Program-made: the position numbers and the translations under genes
Shown here: in pieces, positions 52,160-60,557 of the stretch
Position numbering within the stretch: the first letter of the stretch is position 1
Layout of the letters: the number at the start of each line of letters is the position of its first letter
Notes under the pieces: generated by a model
Told to the model about the DNA's origin: nothing
Databases searched by the model: none
The model's input: the letters and a program-made list of their open reading frames with translations, nothing else
Origin: CAYWMD01 sp964458575
GTDB lineage: Bacteria; Verrucomicrobiota; Verrucomicrobiia; Limisphaerales; JADLHS01
Direction of reading: 5' to 3'
NCBI GenBank assembly: GCA_964458575.1
Contig: CAYWMD010000024.1
Span: 1 to 64,000 of the forward strand
Length of the DNA: 64,000 bases

Positions 52160-54940
52160 ATGACCACACCGTCATCGTCGGGTCCGGCTGCGGACAAGCA
52201 TTCCCCGCGCTCCTCCTTCCGCGTGGTGCTGCTTTGTTTGCTGGGAATCCTGGCCCTATTGTTTTACCGAAGCCTTTTGCCGAACTTTGTGCTGTTTTCC
52301 AACGATGGCCCGCTCGGCGCGCTGACTGCGGCGTCGGCGGCCATGCCCGATGCATTTAAAGGCATGTGGCAGGACCTCAATTGGGTCGGCAACAACGGGG
52401 GCAGCGCCGTGCCCGACATTACGCAAGGACTCCTCTGCCTGTTGGGCCCCGTGCAGTTCGCCAAATGGTTCGTGCCCATCACCTACCTTTTCCTGGGCTT
52501 GAGTGCCTGGTTGTTCTTCCGGCGCTTGAACCTGACGCCGCTGGCTTGCGTGCTGGGCGCATTGGCGACAATGTTAAACACGGATTTCTTTTTCACGTCC
52601 TGCTGGGGGGTCGGCCCGCAAACGATTTGTTTCGGCATGAACTTCTTGGCGCTGGCGGCGGTCGTGGGCGGTGGCGGCAACAAGTGGCTGCGTTTCATCC
52701 TCGCCGGTTTTGCGGTTGGCATGGCGGTGACGGAAGGGGCGGATATCGCCGCGATCTTCAGTTTGTTCGTCGCGGCGTTCGTCCTTTATTACACCTGGGT
52801 TAGTGAAGCCACCCCATCAAGCAGGGTTGGGCTCGGTGTCGCCCGCCTCACGCTCGTGGTTGTGTTCGCCGTGTTCATGGCCGCGCAGTCGTTGAACGTC
52901 CTGACCGGCACCGCCATCAAGGGCATTGCCGGCGCGGAGCAAACCGACGAAGCCCGGGAGGCACGTTGGGAATGGGCGACCCAATGGAGCATGCCCAAAC
53001 GCGAATTGCTCAACCTCATTGTGCCCGGCTTGTTCGGTTACCGCATGGACACACCGGACGGCGGCAATTACTGGGGCGCGGCCGGCCGCGACCCGAGTTG
53101 GGATCATTATTTCAAGAATGGCCAGCAGGGACCACCTCCAGGTGGGGGCATTCGTTTCGGTGCGGGCGCAAGTTACGCAGGCGTGCTGGTCGTGCTCGTG
53201 GCCGTTTGGGCCGGCATCCAATCATTCCGGAAGGAGCATTCGGTCTTTTCTCCGCTCAACCGCAAACTCCTGTGGTTCTGGCTGGGCGTGTTGTTTCTTT
53301 CCCTGCTCTTGGCGTTTGGAAAACACGCGCCGTTTTATCGGTTGTTCTACGCGCTGCCTTACGCCTCGGCGATACGCAATCCGAGCAAGTTCTTTCACGT
53401 GTTCAGTTGGGCGCTGGTCATCATTTTCGCCTTCGGCGTCCACGGCCTGAGCCGGCGTTACTTGGAAATCGCTTCCAGCAATTCCGCCTCGTTGACGGAC
53501 CATTTGCGCAACTGGTGGGGGAAGGTGCGCGGGTTCGACCGGAAATGGATGGCGGGCTGCACGCTGGCCATTGCCGCCAGCATCCTCGGGTGGCTCATCT
53601 ATGCCTCCTCGCGGTCCGGCCTCCAAGCGTACCTGCAAACCGTGCAATTCGACGAAGAAATGGCGAAGGCGATCGCCCGCTTTAGTTTCAAGGCGGTCGG
53701 CTGGTACGTGCTGTCCCTGACCCTCGCGGTGGCCGCCGTGGTGCTGGTGATGAGCGGTTGGTTCGCCGGTCGGCGGGCGAAATGGGGAGGCATCTTGTTG
53801 GGCGTATTGCTCGTGGCGGACTTGGCGCGCGCGAATCTCCCCTGGATCATTTACTGGAACTACAAGGAAAAATACGCGGCCAACCCCGTCATTGATTTCC
53901 TGCGCGAAAAACCCTACGAGCAGCGGGTGGCAATCTTTCCCGCGGAGCGCTTCATTGATTTCAGGCGATTGCCGCCGGAAGCGGCCAGACATTTCAAACT
54001 GATCAGTGATCAACTTGACGGCCTCTACCGCATCGAGTGGTCGCAGCATTTGTTCCTGTATTACAACATTCAAAGCCTAGACATCATTCAAGAACCCCGT
54101 CTGGCGTCGGACAAGGCGGCCTTCGAAGGCGCGCTGGCGACCAACCCGGTGCGACGCTGGGAGCTGTGCAACAATCGCTATCTGCTCGCACCCACGGCGT
54201 TCCTGGAGTTGTTCAACGGGCAATTTGATCCGGTCCAAAAGCGATGGCGCGTCGCCATGACGTTCGACATCGCGCCCAAGCCGGGAATCCCCAACGTGTC
54301 GCGCTACGACCAACTCACGGCCAGAGCATCCACCAACGGTCAACTGGCCGTGTTGGCATACAACGGCGTCCTGCCACGGGCGAAGCTCTACGCAAACTGG
54401 CAGGTCGCCACGAACGACCCCGTCATGCTCAAGGACTGGGCCAAGGACCTCCACAAGCGGCTCCCGCATGAATGGGGCAATGCGCTGGTTTCCCAGGACA
54501 CCACCGACCTGGCCACACTCAAGCGACTGGGCGAAGCGGACTTCGATTACCTCAACACCGTGTTGCTCGCCGAACCGCTGGCGTCCCCGCCCGGCACCAA
54601 TCAGAACGTGGGCACGGTCGTATTCGAAAGCTACGCGCCCAAGCACATCAAACTGCGCGCCACGGCGAACGCTCCCGCCGTCTTGTTGCTCAACGACAAG
54701 TTTGACCCGAACTGGAAAGTGTTCGTGGACGGGAAGCCGGAAAAACTCCTGCGCGCCAATTTCATCATGCGCGGCGTTACAATTCCGCCGGGTGAACACA
54801 CGGTGGAGTTCAAATTCGAACCGCCGGTCAAAGCGCTTTACGTGTCGCTGGTGGCGATTGGCGTGGGCGTGTTATTGCTGGGCTTCCTGATCATTTCGAC
54901 GCGGCGCGAAGCGGCCGCGACCCGCCCGCCGGCCAAATAA
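52160..54940 (+). CDS. YfhO-like multi-spanning membrane protein
   Basis: A protein of 926 residues starting at ATG, with about 12 hydrophobic segments from residue 20 (VVLLCLLGILALLFY) to about 560, then a soluble region of some 330 residues and a final membrane segment near 895 (LYVSLVAIGVGVLLLGFLII). The FSNDGPLG segment after the first helix and a C-terminal region of the type PAVLLLNDKFDPNWKVFVDG...GEHTVEF fit YfhO-family GT-C-like proteins, which in Gram-positive bacteria have been linked to glycosylation of surface polymers. It is probably a membrane glycosyltransferase or modifying enzyme acting outside the cytoplasm; inferred. Confidence 0.8.
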   Translation: MTTPSSSGPAADKHSPRSSFRVVLLCLLGILALLFYRSLLPNFVLFSNDGPLGALTAASAAMPDAFKGMWQDLNWVGNNGGSAVPDITQGLLCLLGPVQFAKWFVPITYLFLGLSAWLFFRRLNLTPLACVLGALATMLNTDFFFTSCWGVGPQTICFGMNFLALAAVVGGGGNKWLRFILAGFAVGMAVTEGADIAAIFSLFVAAFVLYYTWVSEATPSSRVGLGVARLTLVVVFAVFMAAQSLNVLTGTAIKGIAGAEQTDEAREARWEWATQWSMPKRELLNLIVPGLFGYRMDTPDGGNYWGAAGRDPSWDHYFKNGQQGPPPGGGIRFGAGASYAGVLVVLVAVWAGIQSFRKEHSVFSPLNRKLLWFWLGVLFLSLLLAFGKHAPFYRLFYALPYASAIRNPSKFFHVFSWALVIIFAFGVHGLSRRYLEIASSNSASLTDHLRNWWGKVRGFDRKWMAGCTLAIAASILGWLIYASSRSGLQAYLQTVQFDEEMAKAIARFSFKAVGWYVLSLTLAVAAVVLVMSGWFAGRRAKWGGILLGVLLVADLARANLPWIIYWNYKEKYAANPVIDFLREKPYEQRVAIFPAERFIDFRRLPPEAARHFKLISDQLDGLYRIEWSQHLFLYYNIQSLDIIQEPRLASDKAAFEGALATNPVRRWELCNNRYLLAPTAFLELFNGQFDPVQKRWRVAMTFDIAPKPGIPNVSRYDQLTARASTNGQLAVLAYNGVLPRAKLYANWQVATNDPVMLKDWAKDLHKRLPHEWGNALVSQDTTDLATLKRLGEADFDYLNTVLLAEPLASPPGTNQNVGTVVFESYAPKHIKLRATANAPAVLLLNDKFDPNWKVFVDGKPEKLLRANFIMRGVTIPPGEHTVEFKFEPPVKALYVSLVAIGVGVLLLGFLIISTRREAAATRPPAK

Positions 54941-55014
54941 GGGACATTGGACCTCGGTGGTTTTCAAAAAGCAATTGAGCCGGCACCCGCCGGCTGCTAC
55001 CAAATACGAAGCAA

Positions 55015-55947
55015 ATGAAAATTCTTATCACCGGCGGCGCCGGTTACATCGGTTCGGTATTGACCCCCACGTTGCTCGGCCTCGGCCACGAAGTGACCGT
55101 GGTGGACAATTTTTATTTCAAACAAGCCAGCCTGCTGGACTGCTGTCACCACGAAAAGTTTTCCGTCATCCGCGGCGATGCCCGCGACGAAAGCTTGATG
55201 AAAAAACTGGTGGCCAGCGCGGATCTCATTATTCCCCTGGCCGCGCTCGTCGGCGTGCCGCTGTGCAACACCGACGCCGTCGCGACGCAAACCACCAACC
55301 AGGACGCGATTGAAATGCTTTGCCGCATCGCCGGGCGCGAACAGTGGATCATCATGCCTGTCACCAACAGCGGCTACGGCATCGGCGAAAAGGGCAAACA
55401 TTGCACCGAGGATTCGCCCTTGCGCCCGCTCTCGACCTACGGCGTCACGAAGGTCAAAGCCGAAGAAGCCGTGCTGGCGCGCGCGAACAGCATCAGCGTC
55501 CGGCTGGCCACGGTGTTCGGCCTCTCGCCGAGAATGCGTCTGGACCTGCTCGTGAACGATTTCGTTTATCGCGCCGTGAATGATCGGGCGGTGGTGATCT
55601 TCGAGGGACACTTCAAACGCAACTACATTCACATTCGGGACGTGGTGCGGGTGTTTGTGCACGGCATCGCGAGTTTCGAAAAGATGAAGGGCCGGCCCTA
55701 CAACGTCGGCCTCGACGATGCGAACCTCTCGAAGCTCGAACTTTGCGCCGAAATCAAGAAGCACCTGCCGAAATTCGTGTATCTCGAAGCGCCCATTGGC
55801 GAAGACCCCGACAAACGCGACTACATCGTGAGCAACGCGCGCATCGCGGCGACCGGTTTCAAACCGGAATGGAGTCTGGAGCGCGGCATCCGCGAACTCA
55901 TCAAGGGTTACACGATTCTGCGGAACACGATCTACTCGAACGTCTAG
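55015..55947 (+). CDS. NAD-dependent epimerase/dehydratase (extended SDR)
   Basis: A protein of 310 residues from ATG: ILITGGAGYIGSVLTPTLL (NAD loop), IMPVTNSGYGIG (catalytic Ser/Thr region) and the YGVTK Tyr-Lys pair. It is related to heptose and hexose epimerases. It lies 74 bases after the YfhO-like gene and 21 before the nucleotidyltransferase gene, so the three sugar genes here form a small operon. It resembles the epimerase at 48.3 kb. Reaction not determined. Confidence 0.87.
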   Translation: MKILITGGAGYIGSVLTPTLLGLGHEVTVVDNFYFKQASLLDCCHHEKFSVIRGDARDESLMKKLVASADLIIPLAALVGVPLCNTDAVATQTTNQDAIEMLCRIAGREQWIIMPVTNSGYGIGEKGKHCTEDSPLRPLSTYGVTKVKAEEAVLARANSISVRLATVFGLSPRMRLDLLVNDFVYRAVNDRAVVIFEGHFKRNYIHIRDVVRVFVHGIASFEKMKGRPYNVGLDDANLSKLELCAEIKKHLPKFVYLEAPIGEDPDKRDYIVSNARIAATGFKPEWSLERGIRELIKGYTILRNTIYSNV

Positions 55948-55968
55948 CCGGGTCTGCACGCTGGTGGC

Positions 55969-56715
55969 ATGAGAACGAATCTGTTGTCCGAGGTGGTGGC
56001 GGTGGTCCTTGCGGGCGGCGCGGGCACGCGCGTTCAACATTTGCTCGGCAACCTGCCCAAGCCGATGGCGCCCGTGGCCGGAAAGCCGTTTCTCGAATGG
56101 CTCGTGCGTTATCTGGCGAAGCAGGGCCTGACGCGAGTTGTGATTTCGACCGGTTACCGCGCGGAAGTCGTGGCCGCCCATTTCAACCAACAACCCGTGC
56201 CCGGGGTGAACATTTTGTGCGTGGCCGAACCGTCGCCCCTCGGCACGGCCGGCGGCCTAGTACATGCGGTCCGCCAGAGTAAACTGAATCCGCCGGCGTG
56301 GCTGGTGCTCAATGGCGACACGCTTTGCTTTGCCAACCTCAAAATCGCCGCGATCGAACTCGGTGACCCCGATGTGAGCGGCCTCATTTACGCGCGCGAG
56401 GTCCCGGACGCGTCCCGCTACGGCTCGCTGGTGATGGACACGTCCGGCTGCCTGATCGAATTCGCCGAAAAGCGGCCCGGCAAGGGGCTCATCAGCACCG
56501 GCATTTACATGTTGCGGGACGAACTCGTGCAGGCGTTTCCCGATCGCACGCCGTTGAGTCTGGAGCGCGACATCTTTCCGGAATTGACGGCGCGGCAGGC
56601 GTTGTTGAAAGTGGAACCAATGAACACGCCATTCCTGGACATCGGCACGCCGGAATCGCTGCCGCTGGCCGGCGATTTTGTCCGGAGCAACCGCGAACAG
56701 TTTGCCCTCGCATGA
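55969..56715 (+). CDS. hddC: Sugar-1-phosphate nucleotidyltransferase (HddC-like)
   Basis: A protein of 248 residues with VVLAGGAGTRVQHLLGNLPKP, the signature GGxGTR...PKP of NTP-transferases, the LVLNGDTLCF metal site and a VEPMNTPFLDIGTPESL C-terminal motif. Closest family by pattern is HddC, which makes GDP-D-glycero-alpha-D-manno-heptose from heptose-1-phosphate. Its stop overlaps the ATG of the GHMP kinase gene (ATGA at 56712-56715), and HddA-HddC adjacency is known in GDP-heptose pathways. Glucose- or mannose-phosphate specificity is not excluded. Confidence 0.75.
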   Translation: MRTNLLSEVVAVVLAGGAGTRVQHLLGNLPKPMAPVAGKPFLEWLVRYLAKQGLTRVVISTGYRAEVVAAHFNQQPVPGVNILCVAEPSPLGTAGGLVHAVRQSKLNPPAWLVLNGDTLCFANLKIAAIELGDPDVSGLIYAREVPDASRYGSLVMDTSGCLIEFAEKRPGKGLISTGIYMLRDELVQAFPDRTPLSLERDIFPELTARQALLKVEPMNTPFLDIGTPESLPLAGDFVRSNREQFALA

Positions 56716-57692
56716 TCATTTCACGCGCACCGGTTCGCATCAGCTTTTTCGGGGGCGGCACCGATTACCCGGAATTTTTCCTGAAGGAGAACGGCGCGGT
56801 GCTCGCCACGGCGATTGACAAATTTTCCTACGTCACCGCCAGCCCGTTCCTGAGCCACCTGTTCGACTACTCGATCCGTCTTTCGTATCGCGACAGCGAA
56901 CGCGTCCGGGATGTCGAGGAGATCAAACACAACGTCTTCCGCGAATGTCTCAAGTTGTGCGGGTTCAAAAAAGACATCGAACTGCACAACGTCGCCGACT
57001 TGCCGGCGTTTACCGGCCTGGGCTCGTCCTCGGCGTTCACCGTGTCGCTGCTGCACGCGTTGCACAGCTTCAAGGGCGAATTTCTCCGGCCGCACGAACT
57101 GGCCTGCGAAGCCATCCACGTTGAGCGCAACCTGCTCAAGGACAACGTCGGCTGCCAGGACCAGGTGCTCGCGGCGTACGGCGGGTTCAATCTCGTCGAG
57201 TTCCGCACCGAACGCGATTTCACGGTGCACCGCGTGCCGTTGGCGCCGCAACGCCTGGCGGAGTTTGAAGCGCATTTGTTCCTCGTGTTCAGCGGCATCA
57301 AACGCAAGGCCGCCGACGTTGTGGCCAAGCAACTCGCGCGCGTGGACGAAAACAAGCGCGTGCTGCACACGATGCGGGACATGGTCTTTGCCGGCGCGAA
57401 AATCCTGACCGACCACCAACCCTTGCGCGAGTTCGGCGACCTGCTGCATCAAGCGTGGCAGGCCAAACGCAGTCTGGACGGCGGTGTGTCCAACGGGGAG
57501 ATTGACGCCATTTACGAACAGGGCCGCGGCGCCGGGGCCTGGGGCGGCAAACTGTTGGGCGCCGGCGGCGGGGGCTTCATGCTTTTCTTCGCCCCGCCGG
57601 AGGCGCATCCCAAACTCGAACAAATCTTCGCCAACCGGCAGTTGCTGAAGGTCAAGATCAACGCTCCCGGGTCGCAGATTATTTTTTCGTGA
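56712..57692 (+). CDS. hddA: GHMP sugar kinase (HddA-like heptose kinase)
   Basis: A protein of 326 residues from the overlapping ATG at 56712. APVRISFFGGGTDYPEFF opens it, FTGLGSSSAFTVSLLHAL is the GHMP phosphate loop (residues about 98-115), and KLLGAGGGGFMLFFA is the C-terminal motif. These match D-glycero-alpha-D-manno-heptose-7-phosphate kinases and related fucokinase-like enzymes. It would phosphorylate position 1 before nucleotidyl transfer by the preceding gene product. GmhA and GmhB, which normally feed this pathway, are not recognised in the window. Confidence 0.8.
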   Translation: MIISRAPVRISFFGGGTDYPEFFLKENGAVLATAIDKFSYVTASPFLSHLFDYSIRLSYRDSERVRDVEEIKHNVFRECLKLCGFKKDIELHNVADLPAFTGLGSSSAFTVSLLHALHSFKGEFLRPHELACEAIHVERNLLKDNVGCQDQVLAAYGGFNLVEFRTERDFTVHRVPLAPQRLAEFEAHLFLVFSGIKRKAADVVAKQLARVDENKRVLHTMRDMVFAGAKILTDHQPLREFGDLLHQAWQAKRSLDGGVSNGEIDAIYEQGRGAGAWGGKLLGAGGGGFMLFFAPPEAHPKLEQIFANRQLLKVKINAPGSQIIFS

Positions 57693-57756
57693 CCAGTGGA
57701 CGAGACGAGAGTGTTGCTCGCAGACGCCAATGGACGAGCCGCCGGTGAAACGATAA

Positions 57757-57769
57757 GCTGCTTCGCAGC
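57757..57769 (+). repeat. Short stem-loop after the GHMP kinase gene
   Basis: GCTGC-TTC-GCAGC, a 5-bp stem with a 3-base loop, lies 64 bases after the kinase stop and 17 before the peroxiredoxin ATG. No T run follows. Possibly a weak RNA structure; no clear role. Confidence 0.3.
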
Positions 57770-57785
57770 ATACCGAGACACCGAA

Positions 57786-58361
57786 ATGAAAAACCGTCAT
57801 CTTCTCCTGTTGCTGGCCGGATTCATGGCCACTTGCCTGACTTCAACAACGCACGCCGCCGGGATTCCAAAGGTGGGCGACCGCGCTCCGGATTTTTCAC
57901 TCAAGACCCTTGATGATCAAACCTTCCTCCTGGGCGAACTGACCGCGAAGCAGGAAGTTGTGCTCGTCGTTTTGCGCGGCTGGCCCGGTTACCAATGCCC
58001 CGTTTGCGACCGGCAGGTGCATGACTTCACCAAGTCCGCCGATGAGTTCACCCGGAAAAATGTGCGCGTGGTCTTCATCTATCCCGGACCGGCCGAAGAT
58101 TTGAAGGCCCACGCGAAGGAATTCCAGGCGATGAAAAACCGTCAATGGCCGAGGGATTTTCTGTTCGTGCTGGACCCGGATTACACGATGGTGAACGCCT
58201 ATGGACTGCGCTGGGACGCGCCGCGGGAAACGGCTTATCCGTCCACCTTCGTGCTCGGGCCTGAGAACCGGGTCCGTTTTGCCAAGGTCAGCCACGGCCA
58301 CGGCGATCGAACCACCGCAGCCGGGGTTCTGGCGGAAATCAAGCGCGAATCAGGCAAATGA
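57786..58361 (+). CDS. Secreted peroxiredoxin-like (AhpC/TSA) protein with CPVC motif
   Basis: A protein of 191 residues from the ATG at 57786, chosen because it opens a signal peptide (MKNRHLLLLLAGFMATCLT...THAAG, cleavage near residue 26). The thioredoxin-fold domain follows: KVGDRAPDFSLKTLDD, then RGWPGYQCPVCDRQ. Peroxiredoxins usually have PxxxTxxC; here the Thr position is Cys, creating CPVC (CxxC). VVFIYPGPAEDL and FVLDPDYTMVNAYGLRW continue the AhpC/TSA pattern. It is probably periplasmic, reducing peroxides or acting as a thiol-disulfide oxidoreductase. It follows the heptose genes by 93 bases. Confidence 0.85.
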   Translation: MKNRHLLLLLAGFMATCLTSTTHAAGIPKVGDRAPDFSLKTLDDQTFLLGELTAKQEVVLVVLRGWPGYQCPVCDRQVHDFTKSADEFTRKNVRVVFIYPGPAEDLKAHAKEFQAMKNRQWPRDFLFVLDPDYTMVNAYGLRWDAPRETAYPSTFVLGPENRVRFAKVSHGHGDRTTAAGVLAEIKRESGK

Positions 58362-58446
58362 TTTTTACGGCCGACCCGGTCGCCGGATGCAGTCACGGTC
58401 AGACAGGTCGCAGGCTCAACGCCGTTTTCGTGCCGGGAATTCGGCG

Positions 58447-60300
58447 TCAGTCAAACACGCTCAGCTTCCGATTGACGATCCGCAACCGACGACACAGGCA
58501 AAGGTTCAACCCTTCGAGCAGTTTGATTTTAATTTCCGGATGCGTCGCGCCCAGGCGTTCGAGGTCTTCGACACTCAGCGTGTCACAGACCACGTCCGAG
58601 TCCGCCACGACCATCGCCGAGCGCGGTGCGCGGTCAATGACGGCCATTTCGCCAAAGACCATGCCGGCGGAAAAGGTGGCGAGCCGCTTGCGCCCGCCGG
58701 ATTCCAACGGCACAAAAACACTCACGCTGCCGCGCGCCAGGAAGAACATTTCGCGTGCGGCGTCACCGGCGTTGATGATCACGTCGCCCGGTCGGTAACT
58801 GCCGCGTCGCAACCGCCCGGCGAGAATCTTGATCTCATCCGGGTTGAAGCGCTCACAAAGCTCGTATTGATCGTGCGTGGCCGTCCGGTCCGGGCTGCGG
58901 TCGGGCAGGGCGGCTTCGAGCGCGCGGTTCTCGCACGATTCCAGGGCCAGGTCAACGTCCTCGACGGCGCGGAACATTTCCGGGAAGCGCGCGCCCAGCT
59001 TCACCTTCATATATTGCCGCAGCAGCGGCAGGCGGTCGGCGTGCGTGAACATGACAGGTTTGCCCAAGCCGGACATTTTTTCCAGCACCCGGTAAAGCAG
59101 CCGGCAGGCGCTCTCGTTGATCGTCAAGACGCGCCGCAAATCGAGGATGAGGTGGTGGATCGAATCCGCGCTCTCGATCACGTCCCGCACCACGGCCTCG
59201 GTGGTGGTAAAGGTCAGGTTGCCCTGCAACTGGTAAATTCTTATGCCGCCACCGAATCGCTGCAACGCCCGGCTTTCCTCCGGCGTGCGAACGCGGTTGG
59301 AGTTCAATTCCGCCGCCGTGAACTTGAGGCGGATGGCCGAGTTGCCGACGGTTGGGCGATTGAACAGGTGCAGGTCGCAATGGCGGGAAATCGCGTCGCA
59401 AACCCGGATGCCGCGCACGCTGTTGCCGCGCGCGTCCAACGGCGGCGAGAAGACGCCGATCCCCAGTTGTCCCGGCAACACCGCGATGATTCCGCCCGCC
59501 ACGCCGCTTTTGGCCGGCATGCCGATCTTGTAAATCCATTCGCCCGCATAGTCGTACATGCCGCACGAACCCATCACACTCAGGACGCTCTCGACGTATT
59601 CGCCGCGGATCGCCTGCTTGCCGGTCACGGGATTGACGCCGCGATTCGCAAGCGTCGCGGCCATGACACCGAGATCATGCGCGGTCACGGACACCGAGCA
59701 TTGCTGGAAATACAATTCCACTGACGGCTTCGGGTCGGTGGAAAGAATGTCAAAGTTCCGCAGCATGTACCCGATGGCGCGGTTGCGATGGCCCGTTTCG
59801 CTCTCGGAACGGTACACGGCTTCGTCGAGCGCGACTTCGCGCCCGGCGTACAGCGCGAACATGTCGAGCAACCGGCGCAACCGCCCTTGCGGTGACTTCC
59901 CCTCGACCAGCGAAGTCGTGGCGATGGCGCCGGCGTTGATCATGGGATTGCGGGGCCGGCCCGTGCCGGGTTCGAGGCTGATCGAATTGAACGCATCGCC
60001 GGTTGGCTCCGTGGAAACCTTGCTCAACACGTGCTGCCGCCCGTGGTCCTCCAGCGCGAGGCCATACACGAAGGGTTTGGAAATGGATTGAATCGTGAAC
60101 GGCTGGCGCGAATCGCCGACTTCGTATACATGGCCGGTGGCGGTTACGAGACAAATGCCGAACCAGTTGGGATCGGCCTTGGCCAGTTCGGGGATGTAGG
60201 TGGCGACATTGCCCTCGGTGACAGCGGCGAACTCACGGTGCAACTGGTCGAGATAGTCGAGGATGGGGGACGTGCACGGTGACGGGGATGCTGAGTTCAT
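58447..60300 (-). CDS. glsA: Glutaminase A fused to STAS and cyclic-nucleotide-binding domains
   Basis: A protein of 617 residues from the ATG at 60300 (MNSASPSPCT), with GGTGA close upstream. Residues about 15-295 are glutaminase A, converting glutamine to glutamate and ammonia: the FTIQSISKPFVYGLAL segment holds the catalytic SxxK, and MINAGAIAT, SCGMYDYAGEW and AKSGVAGGI follow. Residues about 345-450 form a STAS domain (GGIRIYQLQGNLTF) whose usual DxSG phosphosite reads NESA. Residues about 480-600 are a cyclic-nucleotide-binding domain with an intact phosphate-binding cassette (FGEMAVIDRAPRSA). cAMP or another ligand may control activity. Transcription is probably sigma54-dependent (60417-60432). 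Confidence 0.92.
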   Translation of the reverse strand: MNSASPSPCTSPILDYLDQLHREFAAVTEGNVATYIPELAKADPNWFGICLVTATGHVYEVGDSRQPFTIQSISKPFVYGLALEDHGRQHVLSKVSTEPTGDAFNSISLEPGTGRPRNPMINAGAIATTSLVEGKSPQGRLRRLLDMFALYAGREVALDEAVYRSESETGHRNRAIGYMLRNFDILSTDPKPSVELYFQQCSVSVTAHDLGVMAATLANRGVNPVTGKQAIRGEYVESVLSVMGSCGMYDYAGEWIYKIGMPAKSGVAGGIIAVLPGQLGIGVFSPPLDARGNSVRGIRVCDAISRHCDLHLFNRPTVGNSAIRLKFTAAELNSNRVRTPEESRALQRFGGGIRIYQLQGNLTFTTTEAVVRDVIESADSIHHLILDLRRVLTINESACRLLYRVLEKMSGLGKPVMFTHADRLPLLRQYMKVKLGARFPEMFRAVEDVDLALESCENRALEAALPDRSPDRTATHDQYELCERFNPDEIKILAGRLRRGSYRPGDVIINAGDAAREMFFLARGSVSVFVPLESGGRKRLATFSAGMVFGEMAVIDRAPRSAMVVADSDVVCDTLSVEDLERLGATHPEIKIKLLEGLNLCLCRRLRIVNRKLSVFD

Positions 60301-60416
60301 GACCAAATCACCAGATGTTCTTGCGCCCACGTCGGGTGGACCTCACGTACATTTTGCCGGGCTCCGAAACATCGGGTTTGCGATTGTATGTTGCTGAGTC
60401 AGTTGCGGCGGGCGAT

Positions 60417-60432
60417 TGCAATGGCCGTGCCA
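60417..60432 (-). promoter_or_regulatory. Consensus sigma54 (-24/-12) promoter upstream of glsA
   Basis: On the minus strand TGGCACG (60432-60426), a 4-base spacer and TTGCA (60421-60417) exactly match the sigma54 consensus TGGCACG-N4-TTGCW. The start point would be near 60405, about 105 bases before the glutaminase ATG. Sigma54 controls many nitrogen-metabolism genes, which suits a glutaminase. No NtrC-type binding site was identified upstream. Confidence 0.8.
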
Positions 60433-60456
60433 GTTTGCGCTGCCTTCACTAATTCC

Positions 60457-60488
60457 AATAAAAAACAAGGGTTTTCATGGAAAACGAA
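60457..60488 (-). terminator. Rho-independent terminator of the bactofilin transcript
   Basis: On the minus strand GGGTTC-GTTTTC-CAT-GAAAAC-CC forms a hairpin (6-bp perfect stem, extended by G/C pairs with a bulge) and runs into TTGTTTTTTATT, a six-T tract. It lies about 70 bases after the bactofilin stop and just upstream of the sigma54 promoter, insulating glsA from upstream transcription. Confidence 0.75.
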
Positions 60489-60557
60489 CCCCTGCCCTGA
60501 AGAGAAGCGTCGGGCCAGGGACTTCGCCAAGCCCGATTTTGCGCACGGTGGACGAAA

